Shown here in pieces: positions 18,090 through 26,755 of a DNA stretch of 64,000 nucleotides (position 1 is the first letter of the stretch; each line of letters opens with the position of its first letter). Source of the DNA: Bacteroides sp. AN502(2024) (GTDB taxonomy: Bacteria; Bacteroidota; Bacteroidia; Bacteroidales; Bacteroidaceae); NCBI RefSeq assembly GCF_041227145.1, contig NZ_JBGFSP010000012.1, forward strand, positions 62,001 to 126,000. Direction: 5' to 3'. The notes beneath the pieces were generated by a model. It had not been told where the DNA came from. It searched no databases and saw only the letters and a program-made list of their open reading frames with translations. Both the position numbers and the translations under genes were made by a program.

Positions 18090-18998
18090 ATGGGAAACTT
18101 TATCAATCCGTTTACGGATGTAGGATTTAAAAAGATATTCGGGCAGGAGATAACGAAAGACTTGTTGATCGATTTCTTAAACGGATTGCTTGTGAACGAG
18201 AAGTGTATCACCGATATAACCTTTCTGGACAAGGAATTGCTTCCGGAATACATGGGAGACAGAGGGGTTATCTATGACATTTATTGTACGACGGAAAACG
18301 GTGAACAACTGGTTGTCGAGATGCAGAACAAGCAGCAGACGAACTTTAAGGAGCGTGCCCTTTTTTACCTCTCCCATACCATTGCCCGTCAGGGAGAGCG
18401 GGGTATTTTCTGGAAGTTTGACTTGAAAGCGGTGTACGGCGTGTTTTTCTTGAACTTCAGTCTGCCCAACGGTTCCCACAAACTGCGTACGGATGTGGTA
18501 TTGACCGACCGGGACACGCATGAGACATTCTCAGACAAGTTGCGCTTTATCTTTATCGAACTCCCGTCTTTCAACAAGGAGGAGTCGGAATGTGATACGG
18601 ATTTTGAACGTTGGATTTATGTATTGAAGAACATGGAAACATTGAAAAGAATGCCTTTCAAGGCACGGAAATCAGTCTTCGAGAAGTTGGAAAAGATTGT
18701 CGATATCGCTTCCCTGAGCAAAGAAGAACGCATGAAATACGATGAGAGCATCAAAGTGTTTCGTGACCAGCTGGTTACCATTTCGTTTGCGAAAGAGGAA
18801 GGCATGAAGAAGGGGATAGAGATAGGGATGAAGAAAGGCATAGAGAAAGGCATGAAGAAAGGTGTAGAAAAAGGCATAGAAAAAGGCATGAAGAAAAAGA
18901 GCCAGGAAATAGCTCGTAATCTGAAGGAACTAGGTGTCCCCGCTGCCACTATCTCGCAAGCTTCCGGACTTTCCTTAGATGAAATTGAAAGAATCTGA
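17974..18998 (+). repeat. Rpn repeat unit, inverted relative to 1-945
   Basis: The sequence starting AGAACTGTTTTAGTTAAAAA at 17974 matches the reverse complement of the left window edge (from 945 back to 1). It includes about 115 bases upstream of the gene. The two copies point away from each other and enclose about 17 kb with the IS, array module 1 and the fimbrial operon. Confidence 0.85.
18090..18998 (+). CDS. Rpn-family recombination-promoting nuclease/putative transposase
   Basis: A 302-residue PD-(D/E)XK protein of the PDDEXK_2 group. It has MGNFINPFTDVGFKKIFGQ at the N-terminus and the nuclease motif GVIYDIYC...QLVVEMQNKQQ (D then ExQ), followed by the helical FKERALFYLSHTIARQ. The C-terminal linker (about residues 232-270) is a run of Gly-Met/Ile-Glu/Lys-Lys repeats, longer than in the broken copy. 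It is followed by an LGVPAATISQASGLS helix-turn-helix-like end. Rpn proteins have been linked to recA-independent recombination. Linker length variation is a known feature of the family and is seen directly here. Confidence 0.85.
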   Translation: MGNFINPFTDVGFKKIFGQEITKDLLIDFLNGLLVNEKCITDITFLDKELLPEYMGDRGVIYDIYCTTENGEQLVVEMQNKQQTNFKERALFYLSHTIARQGERGIFWKFDLKAVYGVFFLNFSLPNGSHKLRTDVVLTDRDTHETFSDKLRFIFIELPSFNKEESECDTDFERWIYVLKNMETLKRMPFKARKSVFEKLEKIVDIASLSKEERMKYDESIKVFRDQLVTISFAKEEGMKKGIEIGMKKGIEKGMKKGVEKGIEKGMKKKSQEIARNLKELGVPAATISQASGLSLDEIERI

Positions 18999-19138
18999 TA
19001 ATAAGAAACACTCTATTACTTTCATCTCTTTAGATTGATTACTGACAACCGAATCGTAACTTACTATTTTCTGATTTTATATAGAACGTTAAATTAAAGA
19101 ATATTTTATCTGCCGGATGATTGTCCTTAACGATACTA

Positions 19139-19360
19139 CTCTTGATAAGAGATGCATTACACCCTGCAAAATTACAAATAAAATTTATATATCAATAAAA
19201 TATTTAATAATAATTGATGGGGTTATACAGCTCTCTCACACGTAAAAATGAAAATCCTCTTTCAACCTATCACCGTCATCCTGAAACTCTTTATTCATCG
19301 TATTTACAGAGCGGTGATAGGTTGTTGCTAACCTATCACCCATATCTGTCACCTATCACC
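19139..19360 (+). repeat. Left arm of repeat-array module 2
   Basis: The outermost 20 bases CTCTTGATAAGAGATGCATT recur perfectly inverted at 19817-19836. Then comes a block with TCTCTCAC and CCTCTTTCAACCTATCACCG. After about 40 unconserved bases follows a cluster GGTGATAGG, CCTATCACC, CCTATCACC. Motif order and gap match the arms of modules 1 and 3, but the 9-mer is CCTATCACC instead of ATCTGCAAC. Confidence 0.8.
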
Positions 19361-19416
19361 TGGACAAATGTATATTTATCCTATATGTAAATAGATGTTT
19401 CAACATTACGTTGCAG

Positions 19417-19580
19417 CTTGAAACAAAGTGTTTCGTGCCTTGAAACAAAGTGTTCAGCGCCTTGGAACAAAGTGTTCAGCGCCTTGGAACAAAGTGTTCA
19501 GCGCCTTTAAAACAAAGTGTTCAGCGCCTTGAAACAAAGTGTTCAGCGCATTGAAACAAAGTGTTTCATCAGTATGAAAC
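19417..19580 (+). repeat. 22-bp repeat array of module 2
   Basis: About seven tandem units with consensus CTTGAAACAAAGTGTTCAGCG, with edge units reading GTGTTTC. It is the same unit as in module 1 but on the opposite strand. Period is 22-23 bp, about two helical turns. Confidence 0.85.
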
Positions 19581-19636
19581 AAAAATTATCCCTTATTAAA
19601 AAGACTGTTTTGCCAGACGCTTTTCAAAAATTAGTC

Positions 19637-19836
19637 GGTGATAGGTGACAGATGAGGTGATAGGTTAGCAACAACCTATCACCATTCTGAAAGTATTATA
19701 GATAGGGCGTTTCAGGACGACGGTGATAGGTTGAAAGAGGATTTTCATTTTTATATGTGAGAGAGTCGTATGGGTCAAGAATTCATCACACTGATATATA
19801 ATCTGTTATCATTAACAATGCATCTCTTATCAAGAG
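19637..19836 (-). repeat. Right arm of repeat-array module 2
   Basis: Inverted copy of 19139-19360. Inner cluster GGTGATAGG x2 and CCTATCACC; outer block CGGTGATAGGTTGAAAGAGG; terminal AATGCATCTCTTATCAAGAG. Confidence 0.8.
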
Positions 19837-20040
19837 CATGACTCTTAGACGCTGACTTTTTGGTATGCAATATCTTGAAAATCAGTATTTAGCGTGTTGA
19901 TGAAACTGGCATGATGAACGCATAACGACAGAATTATATATAAAGCATCATGGGGTACTTCCTGCGTAGCTGTCCTGATGAAGGGGAAAGTCACCGTAGG
20001 TTTGTGGAACGTGAGGCGCAATTAAAGAACGGGGAAAACG

Positions 20041-21411
20041 GTGAAGAATAGAAATAGATGGATCATAGTGTTGGTGATTGCCTGCCTGAGCGTGTCGACC
20101 GTGTATGCTCAAAAGGCTGATTCGTTATTCAGGCAATTCGAAAGGAGATTCGAGTTGCTCGATTCCATCATTAATCACCCTGAACGGCATTCAGCCAATG
20201 CCGGTGCCGCTTTGTCGGATAATAAAATAGTCGCCGACCATTACGACCGGAGGGTCGTGGATTCGGTTATCGATAACAAAGTCGACGCTCGGATCAGCGA
20301 GATGAAGAACGTGACCGGTCTGACTGTGAACGGACAGGTATACGGTCGTCTTGACGAAGGGTTCGGACTGGACGAAGAGGATGCACTGTCACGGTACAAA
20401 GGCAAGATACAGGCTGAGATCCGCTGGAATTTCCTTAAAAGTTCGATCATCAACCGTAAGGGCAAGGCCAATGAAATACGGTTGCAGGGCGACATTCAGC
20501 GTCTCGAATATAAGAGAGAGAACATCGGACGTTGGGTCGCTTTACAGAAAGAACTGTTCCGTAACAGATATGACAGCCTGCTTTGCGGAGTGCTGACCCA
20601 TCGGATTGAGAACCTGACGCTGTTGAGCACCACCCAGTCTTTCCTGCTGATGCAAGGTGGCATATCCAGTGACGATTTACTGAATATTCTGAACGAGAAA
20701 GCCGAGGCGGAACGTCTCATGGCGACCATCATACGCGATTATCCGGCAAGCAGTGACCTTTCGAACCCGAGCGGAATCATCGTAGATATCGATTCCACAC
20801 GGCTTATTTCGTTTATCTGCGAATACAATACCGGTACAAGCACGGTGGAGCTGCGCCGCCGATTACTGGACCAACAGATCAGCAACACCAGCTACTGGAC
20901 CACACTGAACCTGTCGCCGTTCATACGATATTCTTATTATATGCGTCCGAAGATCCCGAACTCATCCAATGTGGACGCCGGGGCAAGCTTTATCATTCCT
21001 TTGACACTCGAAACCGCCAAAAAACGGAAGGCGATGAAAGCCGAACGTGCCGTGATTGATCTTGAACGCGACAGGCTGATAAGAGAGATCACTGAGAATG
21101 TACGGGTGGCATTGCTTGACATAGAGCGTATGAACCGATCCATCGAGGGAGAGGTGAAACGGCTTTCGGAATTGAAAGGCTATCTTTCTGTCAGGCGTGA
21201 AGCGTATGACAATCGCATCGGTGAGTACAACTATCTTTTACGCATGAAGGAATACAACACCTACCTGTTATGCTGCGAACGTCTCCTGTCGTTCAGTTAC
21301 CAACGAGACTGCATGCTGGCATCCCTCCAGGTGTATTTGCCCGATGTGTCCATACTCGATTTCTGTGTGGAGACGCAATTAAAGGCGGATCGTGTTAAAC
21401 CTCTTCAATGA
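20041..21411 (+). CDS. TolC-family outer-membrane efflux/export protein
   Basis: A 456-residue protein starting at GTG (preceded by GGGGAAAA). The signal peptide ends VYAQ-K. Long alpha-helical stretches (for example AERLMATIIRDY and RAVIDLERDRLIREITENVRVALLDIERM) alternate with short beta segments (LNLSPFIRYSYYM and VDAGASFIIPL). This repeats the helix-strand pattern of outer-membrane efflux proteins. It forms the outer-membrane channel. It is 9 bp upstream of a HlyD-like adaptor, giving a complete two-membrane conduit, but no ABC or RND pump is present. The partner is therefore probably the GT2 synthase downstream. Confidence 0.8.
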   Translation: MKNRNRWIIVLVIACLSVSTVYAQKADSLFRQFERRFELLDSIINHPERHSANAGAALSDNKIVADHYDRRVVDSVIDNKVDARISEMKNVTGLTVNGQVYGRLDEGFGLDEEDALSRYKGKIQAEIRWNFLKSSIINRKGKANEIRLQGDIQRLEYKRENIGRWVALQKELFRNRYDSLLCGVLTHRIENLTLLSTTQSFLLMQGGISSDDLLNILNEKAEAERLMATIIRDYPASSDLSNPSGIIVDIDSTRLISFICEYNTGTSTVELRRRLLDQQISNTSYWTTLNLSPFIRYSYYMRPKIPNSSNVDAGASFIIPLTLETAKKRKAMKAERAVIDLERDRLIREITENVRVALLDIERMNRSIEGEVKRLSELKGYLSVRREAYDNRIGEYNYLLRMKEYNTYLLCCERLLSFSYQRDCMLASLQVYLPDVSILDFCVETQLKADRVKPLQ

Positions 21412-21420
21412 CATTGAGCT

Positions 21421-22977
21421 ATGAGAGATTTCAGCTTTTATAAACCCGAGGATAATGACTCCAGCGAGATTGAGAGCATCATCAGGCAGCGCAGACGCAA
21501 GATTGCGCGGCAGCAACTGATCTATACCATCATCCTGCTGATTATCGTTTCGTTGATTTGCGTATGGTTGTATCGCAAGACGGTGTATGCCGAGTTTGAT
21601 GGTTATGTGGCACTTGATATCACGGAATTCCGTAGCGATGAGGATATCTATTTTCTCCGTGCCAACGTGCGTGTGGGCGATCTGGTGCTTCCCGGAGACA
21701 CCCTGTTCTCGTATACCATCGCGGCAAATTTCTTCGACCATACACATAACGATTATGAGCCGGCCATCGTGGCTCGTAACAGGGATATAAAGGTGCAGTA
21801 CGGGCTTGCCCGGCAGGATATAGAAGTGCTGAAGGTCAGGATCGCGGAACTTGAAAAACAACTGGCAACAGAAGACCATAATATACGGTTCGGGCTTAGC
21901 GACAATCACAATAAGCTTCGTACGGAACAGGAACTTGCCGAGGCACGTGAACAGTATAAGGCTCTGCGACGCAAACTGGGAGTGTTGTGGAATGCGGTCA
22001 GCCAGAGCAACAAATCGCTGTCTAAGCTGAACAACAACGGACACGGGTATGTGAGAATCGTGCACATGTATGATTATGAGCTGTTGCAGAAACTCGGATT
22101 GGTCTATTATTCCGTGGCGATGGATTCTGCCCTTGTGACCAAAAAGTATGTACCGGCCAGCTCATTGACGTTGCGGGGGGAGCCTATCATGTCGTTGCAG
22201 AGTCTGAATGCCCGTGATAACAACCTTATTGTGGTGGCCTATGTGCTGCCTGACGATATGAAGTATGTCAATTACCACAGCAAGGCGGAAATCATAGTGA
22301 ACGATGAGATCTCATATACCGGAACGGTCATGATGCTGGGTGCCCGTACCGAAGAAATACCCGGTGAACTACGCAATACATTGTCGCGTGACCACACGGC
22401 AGCCATTGTGATATTTGATATCGATCCCAATCAGGACATCCCTTATTGGTCGTTGTCAGACGGTGTGCCGGTACGCATCCGAATCAATAAGTTCAAAGAC
22501 CGGGAACCCATAGTGGGCGATTACATCATTTATAACACGACCACAGGTGTGTATCCCGAGACATTGATGCACGCGCAGCATAAATGTAGCAAAGACGGAG
22601 ACCATGTCGTGTTGGTGCATCATCATGACAGTGTCCACACTGATAAGGACAGTGTCCGCACGGTCGCGCCGGACTCAACGGTTGTCAAAAATAAGACACC
22701 TGTGACACATCCGTCTGATTTCGTGGCATCAGGAAATGCCACCGGCCCCTACCATATAATTGTGGCAAGCGGACAGGATAAAAGCGGAGCTGAAAGGCAG
22801 GTAAAGATGTTGCGGCTAAGGGGATATAAATATGCAAAGGTGTTCTCTGCCGATGGATATCACCGGGTATCCCTCTGCTCGTATGCGACAAAAGCCGAGG
22901 CGGAGAATGCACAGAAACAATTGATCAAACAAAAAGAGTTCGGCAATGCCTGGATTCTTTGCAAAAGGATAAGATAG
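21421..22977 (+). CDS. HlyD-like membrane fusion protein with C-terminal SPOR domain
   Basis: A 518-residue protein. One inner-membrane helix (LIYTIILLIIVSLICVWLY, about residues 38-56) is followed by a barrel-sandwich half (YAEFDGYVALDI...VRVGDLVLPGDTLF). A coiled coil spans about residues 130-205, and then comes the returning half with LIVVAYVLPDDMKYVNYHSKAEI. A linker of His/Asp/Thr-rich sequence leads to a SPOR-like domain at about 445-518 (YHIIVASGQDKSGAERQVKMLRLRGY...VSLCSYATKAEAENA). The adaptor should bridge inner membrane and TolC. SPOR domains bind glycan strands lacking stem peptides at division septa, so export may be tied to septal wall. The fusion is unusual. Confidence 0.8.
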   Translation: MRDFSFYKPEDNDSSEIESIIRQRRRKIARQQLIYTIILLIIVSLICVWLYRKTVYAEFDGYVALDITEFRSDEDIYFLRANVRVGDLVLPGDTLFSYTIAANFFDHTHNDYEPAIVARNRDIKVQYGLARQDIEVLKVRIAELEKQLATEDHNIRFGLSDNHNKLRTEQELAEAREQYKALRRKLGVLWNAVSQSNKSLSKLNNNGHGYVRIVHMYDYELLQKLGLVYYSVAMDSALVTKKYVPASSLTLRGEPIMSLQSLNARDNNLIVVAYVLPDDMKYVNYHSKAEIIVNDEISYTGTVMMLGARTEEIPGELRNTLSRDHTAAIVIFDIDPNQDIPYWSLSDGVPVRIRINKFKDREPIVGDYIIYNTTTGVYPETLMHAQHKCSKDGDHVVLVHHHDSVHTDKDSVRTVAPDSTVVKNKTPVTHPSDFVASGNATGPYHIIVASGQDKSGAERQVKMLRLRGYKYAKVFSADGYHRVSLCSYATKAEAENAQKQLIKQKEFGNAWILCKRIR

Positions 22978-22980
22978 AAT

Positions 22981-23973
22981 ATGGTACCGTATAGTATAGA
23001 TACTAACAAATTGGGAAGGAGAATCCTGACCATCAAGGGATATGTCGACATCGATGCTACCAAAGAGCTGCGTCTCGAGGACTTCGACATGACATTCATT
23101 GACACTCCGACTCTCTCGTACAATGTCGTTCGTCTGCTGCTGGCTAGGACATCACCTCTGATATCCAAGAAATGTCGTCTGAAGCCGAGGTTCCTCACGG
23201 TTTTCAACCGTAACGACTTCAGCAGTCTGCGCCCCCTGATCGACGGGTTCGCGCAGTCGGCGGTGGATGATGAGGTAACGCTCCGTGCCGAGGATATACT
23301 GCGGAACATCAACAATCTGCATCTTAAGCATGACTATGGTGTTGTCAACACTGAGAACGACTTCTTTATCGAGCTGTGCCGGTATTGTCTTAGCCGTGGT
23401 GTGCTCAATTTTACGGCATCGACCATGATCACGTTGCAGAAGGGACTCTCCGCCGTATATTCGGCCTATGTGGATATTCATGAGACTGTGGGATGCGGCA
23501 ACAACCCCGATGACAAGAACCTCCGGAAGATGGTAGCCTGGTTTTTGGATTCGGGATACATAGAGCCGGTGAAGTTCGTTGAAAGGATACACCTGTGCCC
23601 TGTTTGTCAGAGTTCGGTGTTGTTGTTTTCCGAATGTTGCAGCAAATGTCAGAGCTCCAATATCAGGGAAGAGGATATGATCCACCATTTCAGATGCGCC
23701 AACATATCACCGGAATCGGAATACCAGTATGACGGGGAACTGCGTTGTCCCAAGTGCAAGCATTTCCTGCGGCATATAGGGGTCGACTATGACCGGCCCG
23801 CCAAAGTCTATACCTGCAACGAGTGCGGTGCAACACAGATGCACTCGGGTATGAAGGTGGCATGTGCGGTCTGCGGACATACCACACAACCGTACGCATT
23901 GACCCCTTATGACATTAAGGAATATACATTTACACAAGCCGGGATACAGTTTTTCTGTGCTCATGATATCTGA
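22981..23973 (+). CDS. Multi-zinc-ribbon protein, TackOD1-like
   Basis: A 330-residue cytoplasmic protein; no signal or membrane helix. Residues 1-200 form a mixed alpha/beta region with no motif I can name. The C-terminal third has six cysteine knuckles: CPVC 206-209, CCSKC 219-223, HHFRC 235-239, CPKC 256-259, CNEC 279-282 and CAVC 295-298. It also has LRHIGVDYDRP between them. HHFRC...CPKC...LRHIGVDY is what I know from TackOD1, a metal-binding output domain linked to signalling proteins; the family match is from memory. It sits between adaptor and synthase with 3-bp gaps. It may regulate or scaffold the synthase. Confidence 0.6.
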   Translation: MVPYSIDTNKLGRRILTIKGYVDIDATKELRLEDFDMTFIDTPTLSYNVVRLLLARTSPLISKKCRLKPRFLTVFNRNDFSSLRPLIDGFAQSAVDDEVTLRAEDILRNINNLHLKHDYGVVNTENDFFIELCRYCLSRGVLNFTASTMITLQKGLSAVYSAYVDIHETVGCGNNPDDKNLRKMVAWFLDSGYIEPVKFVERIHLCPVCQSSVLLFSECCSKCQSSNIREEDMIHHFRCANISPESEYQYDGELRCPKCKHFLRHIGVDYDRPAKVYTCNECGATQMHSGMKVACAVCGHTTQPYALTPYDIKEYTFTQAGIQFFCAHDI

Positions 23974-23976
23974 TAT

Positions 23977-25299
23977 ATGATAGACTACGGAGTAGACATA
24001 ATCGATAACATTGTAGAAGGCTTCAGCCGGAACATTACCTGGCAGGTGATGCTTACCACCTACTGGTTCTTGGTATTCGTGGAGTTTCCAAGATACTACC
24101 TGCTTGAAATATGTATCGTGCTATGGCGCAAGTTGACCTATCGAAGTATACGGGAAAAACGGAACGCTGCCCGTAAGCGACTGTATGCCGAGAGGCCGTT
24201 TGTCACTATTCTCGCTCCGGGTAAGAATGAAGGGGCGCATATCTATACACTGGTGCAGTCTCTGAGAGAGCAGACCTATACCAACTATGAGATCATTATT
24301 GTGGACGACGGCTCCGACGATAACTCTCCGCTGATTTGTGAGGATCTTAAGCGGGCAGGATACATCGACCGCTTTATCCATACGAACGTGAGAGGTGGAA
24401 AGGCGAGTGCCGCCAACCTCGGACTTCGTTTTTCATCGGGCAAGTATGTCATACATCTGGATGCCGACACCTCTCTTGATCGTCATGCCATAGAGAACAT
24501 ACTTCTTCCATTTTATTACGGCAAAGACATTAGGGCTGTCGGAGGGGCGGTGAAGGTGCGTAACGCTGACGATACGATATGCAGTTCGCTGCAAGCGCTC
24601 GAATACCTCAAAACCATACAGGTAGGACGGATGGTGACAAACACCCTCGGCATCCTTCATATCATATCCGGGGCTTTCGGGGCTTTCGACCGGAAGGCAC
24701 TTATGCAGGTGGGGGGATGGGACATCGGACCCGGACTGGACGGTGACATCACCCAGAAGTTCCGCAAGATGGGATTTCGTATCTCTTTTGCCGAAAACGC
24801 TGTGGCAATGACCAACGCCCCCACCTCGTGGCGCGCACTGTATCGTCAGCGTCAGCGTTGGAGCAAGTCGCTGGTACGTTTCCGCCTACGCAAGCACCGC
24901 GACGTGTTCATGCCTTACGGCAACTTCTCGTTCTCGAACCTGATTTCCAACCTCGAAGGAATCATGTACGATTTTGTGTTCAATTTTATATGGGTTGTCT
25001 ATGTCGTGATTCTGATTCTGGAGCATCCGGATAAGATTGTGGAGATATTTGCCGTGGGGTATATCATCCGCTTCTTCTTCAATCTTATTGCGTTCTCAAT
25101 CATCATGCTGGTGAGCGAAAGACCTTCGGAAGAGAAACATTTGATTAAATATGTACCACTTTCTACATTCTATACCGGTTATTTCCTGCGTATGGCAAGA
25201 CTGACCGCCCATCTCAAGGAGATATTCTTCTTCTCATCCTATAAGGATGCGTGGAACCCGCGAAAGACATCGGAAGTGGCACAGGTTGAACGAATTTAG
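23977..25299 (+). CDS. Processive family 2 glycosyltransferase (polysaccharide synthase)
   Basis: A 440-residue inner-membrane enzyme. An N-terminal membrane segment (about 20-50) precedes a GT-A domain with DDGSDD (110-115), DADTS (162-166), GLDGD (253-257) and the processive-synthase signature QRQRW (291-295). C-terminal hydrophobic segments FVFNFIWVVYVVILIL and FFFNLIAFSIIMLV form a membrane channel. D,D,D,QxxRW enzymes polymerise and extrude beta-linked sugars (cellulose, hyaluronan, PNAG, alginate). The GLDGD in place of a TED-type motif is a mild departure. Next to it is a nucleotide-sugar dehydrogenase, pointing to a uronic-acid donor. Confidence 0.85.
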   Translation: MIDYGVDIIDNIVEGFSRNITWQVMLTTYWFLVFVEFPRYYLLEICIVLWRKLTYRSIREKRNAARKRLYAERPFVTILAPGKNEGAHIYTLVQSLREQTYTNYEIIIVDDGSDDNSPLICEDLKRAGYIDRFIHTNVRGGKASAANLGLRFSSGKYVIHLDADTSLDRHAIENILLPFYYGKDIRAVGGAVKVRNADDTICSSLQALEYLKTIQVGRMVTNTLGILHIISGAFGAFDRKALMQVGGWDIGPGLDGDITQKFRKMGFRISFAENAVAMTNAPTSWRALYRQRQRWSKSLVRFRLRKHRDVFMPYGNFSFSNLISNLEGIMYDFVFNFIWVVYVVILILEHPDKIVEIFAVGYIIRFFFNLIAFSIIMLVSERPSEEKHLIKYVPLSTFYTGYFLRMARLTAHLKEIFFFSSYKDAWNPRKTSEVAQVERI

Positions 25300-25318
25300 G
25301 AAATAAAACAAAGATAAA

Positions 25319-26755
25319 ATGAATAGCGATTTTATTATCGGTGTTATAGGCCTTGGGTATGTGGGATTTCCTTTGGCCTGCCTATTTGCTGATAAGTATA
25401 AGGTGATTGGATTTGACATGAGCCGGGAGCGTGTGGACGAACTGAATGCCGGACACGACCATACGGCTGAAGTGACAGCCGAATGTCATGCCAAGGCGTT
25501 GGCAAACGGGTTGAAGTGTACGACAGAGTGGGAGGTACTCCGAGCGTGTAATGTATATATCGTGGCGGTACCGACTCCGGTGGATGATCAGCATCACCCC
25601 GATCTTACACCGCTTGAAAAGGCAAGCCGCACAGTCGGGGAGGTGATCTCCAAGGGGGATATCGTGATTTATGAGTCTACCGTATATCCCGGTGCTACCG
25701 AAGATTTCTGCGCACCTATTATCGAAGAAGTATCGGGTCTCAAGTTTAACTCCGATTTCTTTATGGGTTATTCGCCGGAACGTATCAATCCGGGCGACAA
25801 GGACCACCGTGTGGAGAATATACGTAAAATCACGTCAGGCTCCACTCCTGAAATAGCTGAAACCATTGACAGGCTATACAACTCGGTTTTGCTCAACGGT
25901 ACTTTCCGTGCCAGCTCCATCAAGGTGGCGGAGGCGGCTAAGATCATGGAGAACACACAGCGCGACATCAATATCGCCTTTATGAATGAGATGGCGGTTG
26001 TGATGAATGCAATCGGCATAGGTATCTCGGAAGTGATTGAAGCGGCAGGTACCAAATGGAATTTTCTTAAGTTTCAGCCGGGACTGGTCGGAGGTCATTG
26101 CATCGGGGTCGATCCCTATTATTTGATCGACAAGGCAAAGCAAGTGGGTATATATCCAAGACTGACAGCTGAGGCAAGACGTATCAATGAGGCGATGGGT
26201 GGTTACGTGGCCGAAAGGATTATCAAATGTATGACTCTCAACGGAAAAGCGGAGAATAACGCACGGATTCTGCTCCTCGGATTCACATTCAAGGAAAACT
26301 GCCCGGATATAAGAAATACAAAGGTGGTGGAGATATATAAGCGTCTTGCACCATACACGTCATATATTGATGTGCTTGATCCATGGGTTAATCCGGATAT
26401 GGCACAGAAGGAATATGGTATAAAGACCGTAAGTTCGATTGATGGTCTTAGGTACAGTTCCTATGATGCGGTCGTCCATTGTGTGGCGCATGACTGTTTT
26501 AGGGAACTGGATTTTAATTCTTTATGTGCTGAAGATGGAGGGATTGTCTTTGATGCGAAAGGTACTTTACCCCCCCCCTATGATAAATATTTGAATACCA
26601 ATAAGTTATATGATGAATATAATAACTCAAATTTGTTACAAAAAAATGAGAAAAAACAGAAGTTTAACCACAGCGACGGGATTGGTAATCCCGGCACTGA
26701 AAAGTCTGCCTGTAGCAGCCTTGCTGCTTGCGGGCATGACTGCTTGCTCGGATGA
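25319..26755 (+). CDS. UDP-HexNAc-type nucleotide-sugar 6-dehydrogenase
   Basis: A 478-residue frame. The Rossmann motif GVIGLGYVGFPLA opens it. VYIVAVPTPVD and YESTVYPGATED follow, then catalytic Cys261 in GGHCIGVDPYYL, and the C-terminal LLGFTFKENCPDIRNTKV domain. GGHCIGVDPYY is typical of the WecC/TviB/WbpO group that oxidises UDP-HexNAc to the uronic acid; UDP-glucose dehydrogenases usually have GGSCFPKD. The family normally ends at about 420 residues. Here nine C residues (26570-26578) set the frame that adds a 57-residue unrelated tail overlapping the next gene; 8 or 10 C would stop almost at once. The active part lies before the tract. Confidence 0.85.
   Translation: MNSDFIIGVIGLGYVGFPLACLFADKYKVIGFDMSRERVDELNAGHDHTAEVTAECHAKALANGLKCTTEWEVLRACNVYIVAVPTPVDDQHHPDLTPLEKASRTVGEVISKGDIVIYESTVYPGATEDFCAPIIEEVSGLKFNSDFFMGYSPERINPGDKDHRVENIRKITSGSTPEIAETIDRLYNSVLLNGTFRASSIKVAEAAKIMENTQRDINIAFMNEMAVVMNAIGIGISEVIEAAGTKWNFLKFQPGLVGGHCIGVDPYYLIDKAKQVGIYPRLTAEARRINEAMGGYVAERIIKCMTLNGKAENNARILLLGFTFKENCPDIRNTKVVEIYKRLAPYTSYIDVLDPWVNPDMAQKEYGIKTVSSIDGLRYSSYDAVVHCVAHDCFRELDFNSLCAEDGGIVFDAKGTLPPPYDKYLNTNKLYDEYNNSNLLQKNEKKQKFNHSDGIGNPGTEKSACSSLAACGHDCLLG
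26570..26578 (+). repeat. Poly-C tract (C9) near the end of the dehydrogenase gene
   Basis: Nine C residues follow TTTA. In the present length the codons are CCC CCC CCC TAT; with ten the frame ends at CTA TGA; with eight it ends PPPMINI and stop. Such tracts can slip during replication. The change would affect only the C-terminal tail and whether ribosomes run through the start of the next gene at 26646. Confidence 0.75.

Larger units (their letters stand above)
18999..20040. other. 1-kb non-coding region holding repeat-array module 2
   Basis: No gene is seen. Nested inverted repeats (19139-19158 with 19817-19836; 19231-19278 with 19719-19765; 19311-19360 with 19637-19683) surround a 22-bp array (19417-19580). 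The remaining 19840-20040 should hold the promoter of the polysaccharide operon, but I find no convincing TAnnTTTG match. Confidence 0.65.
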
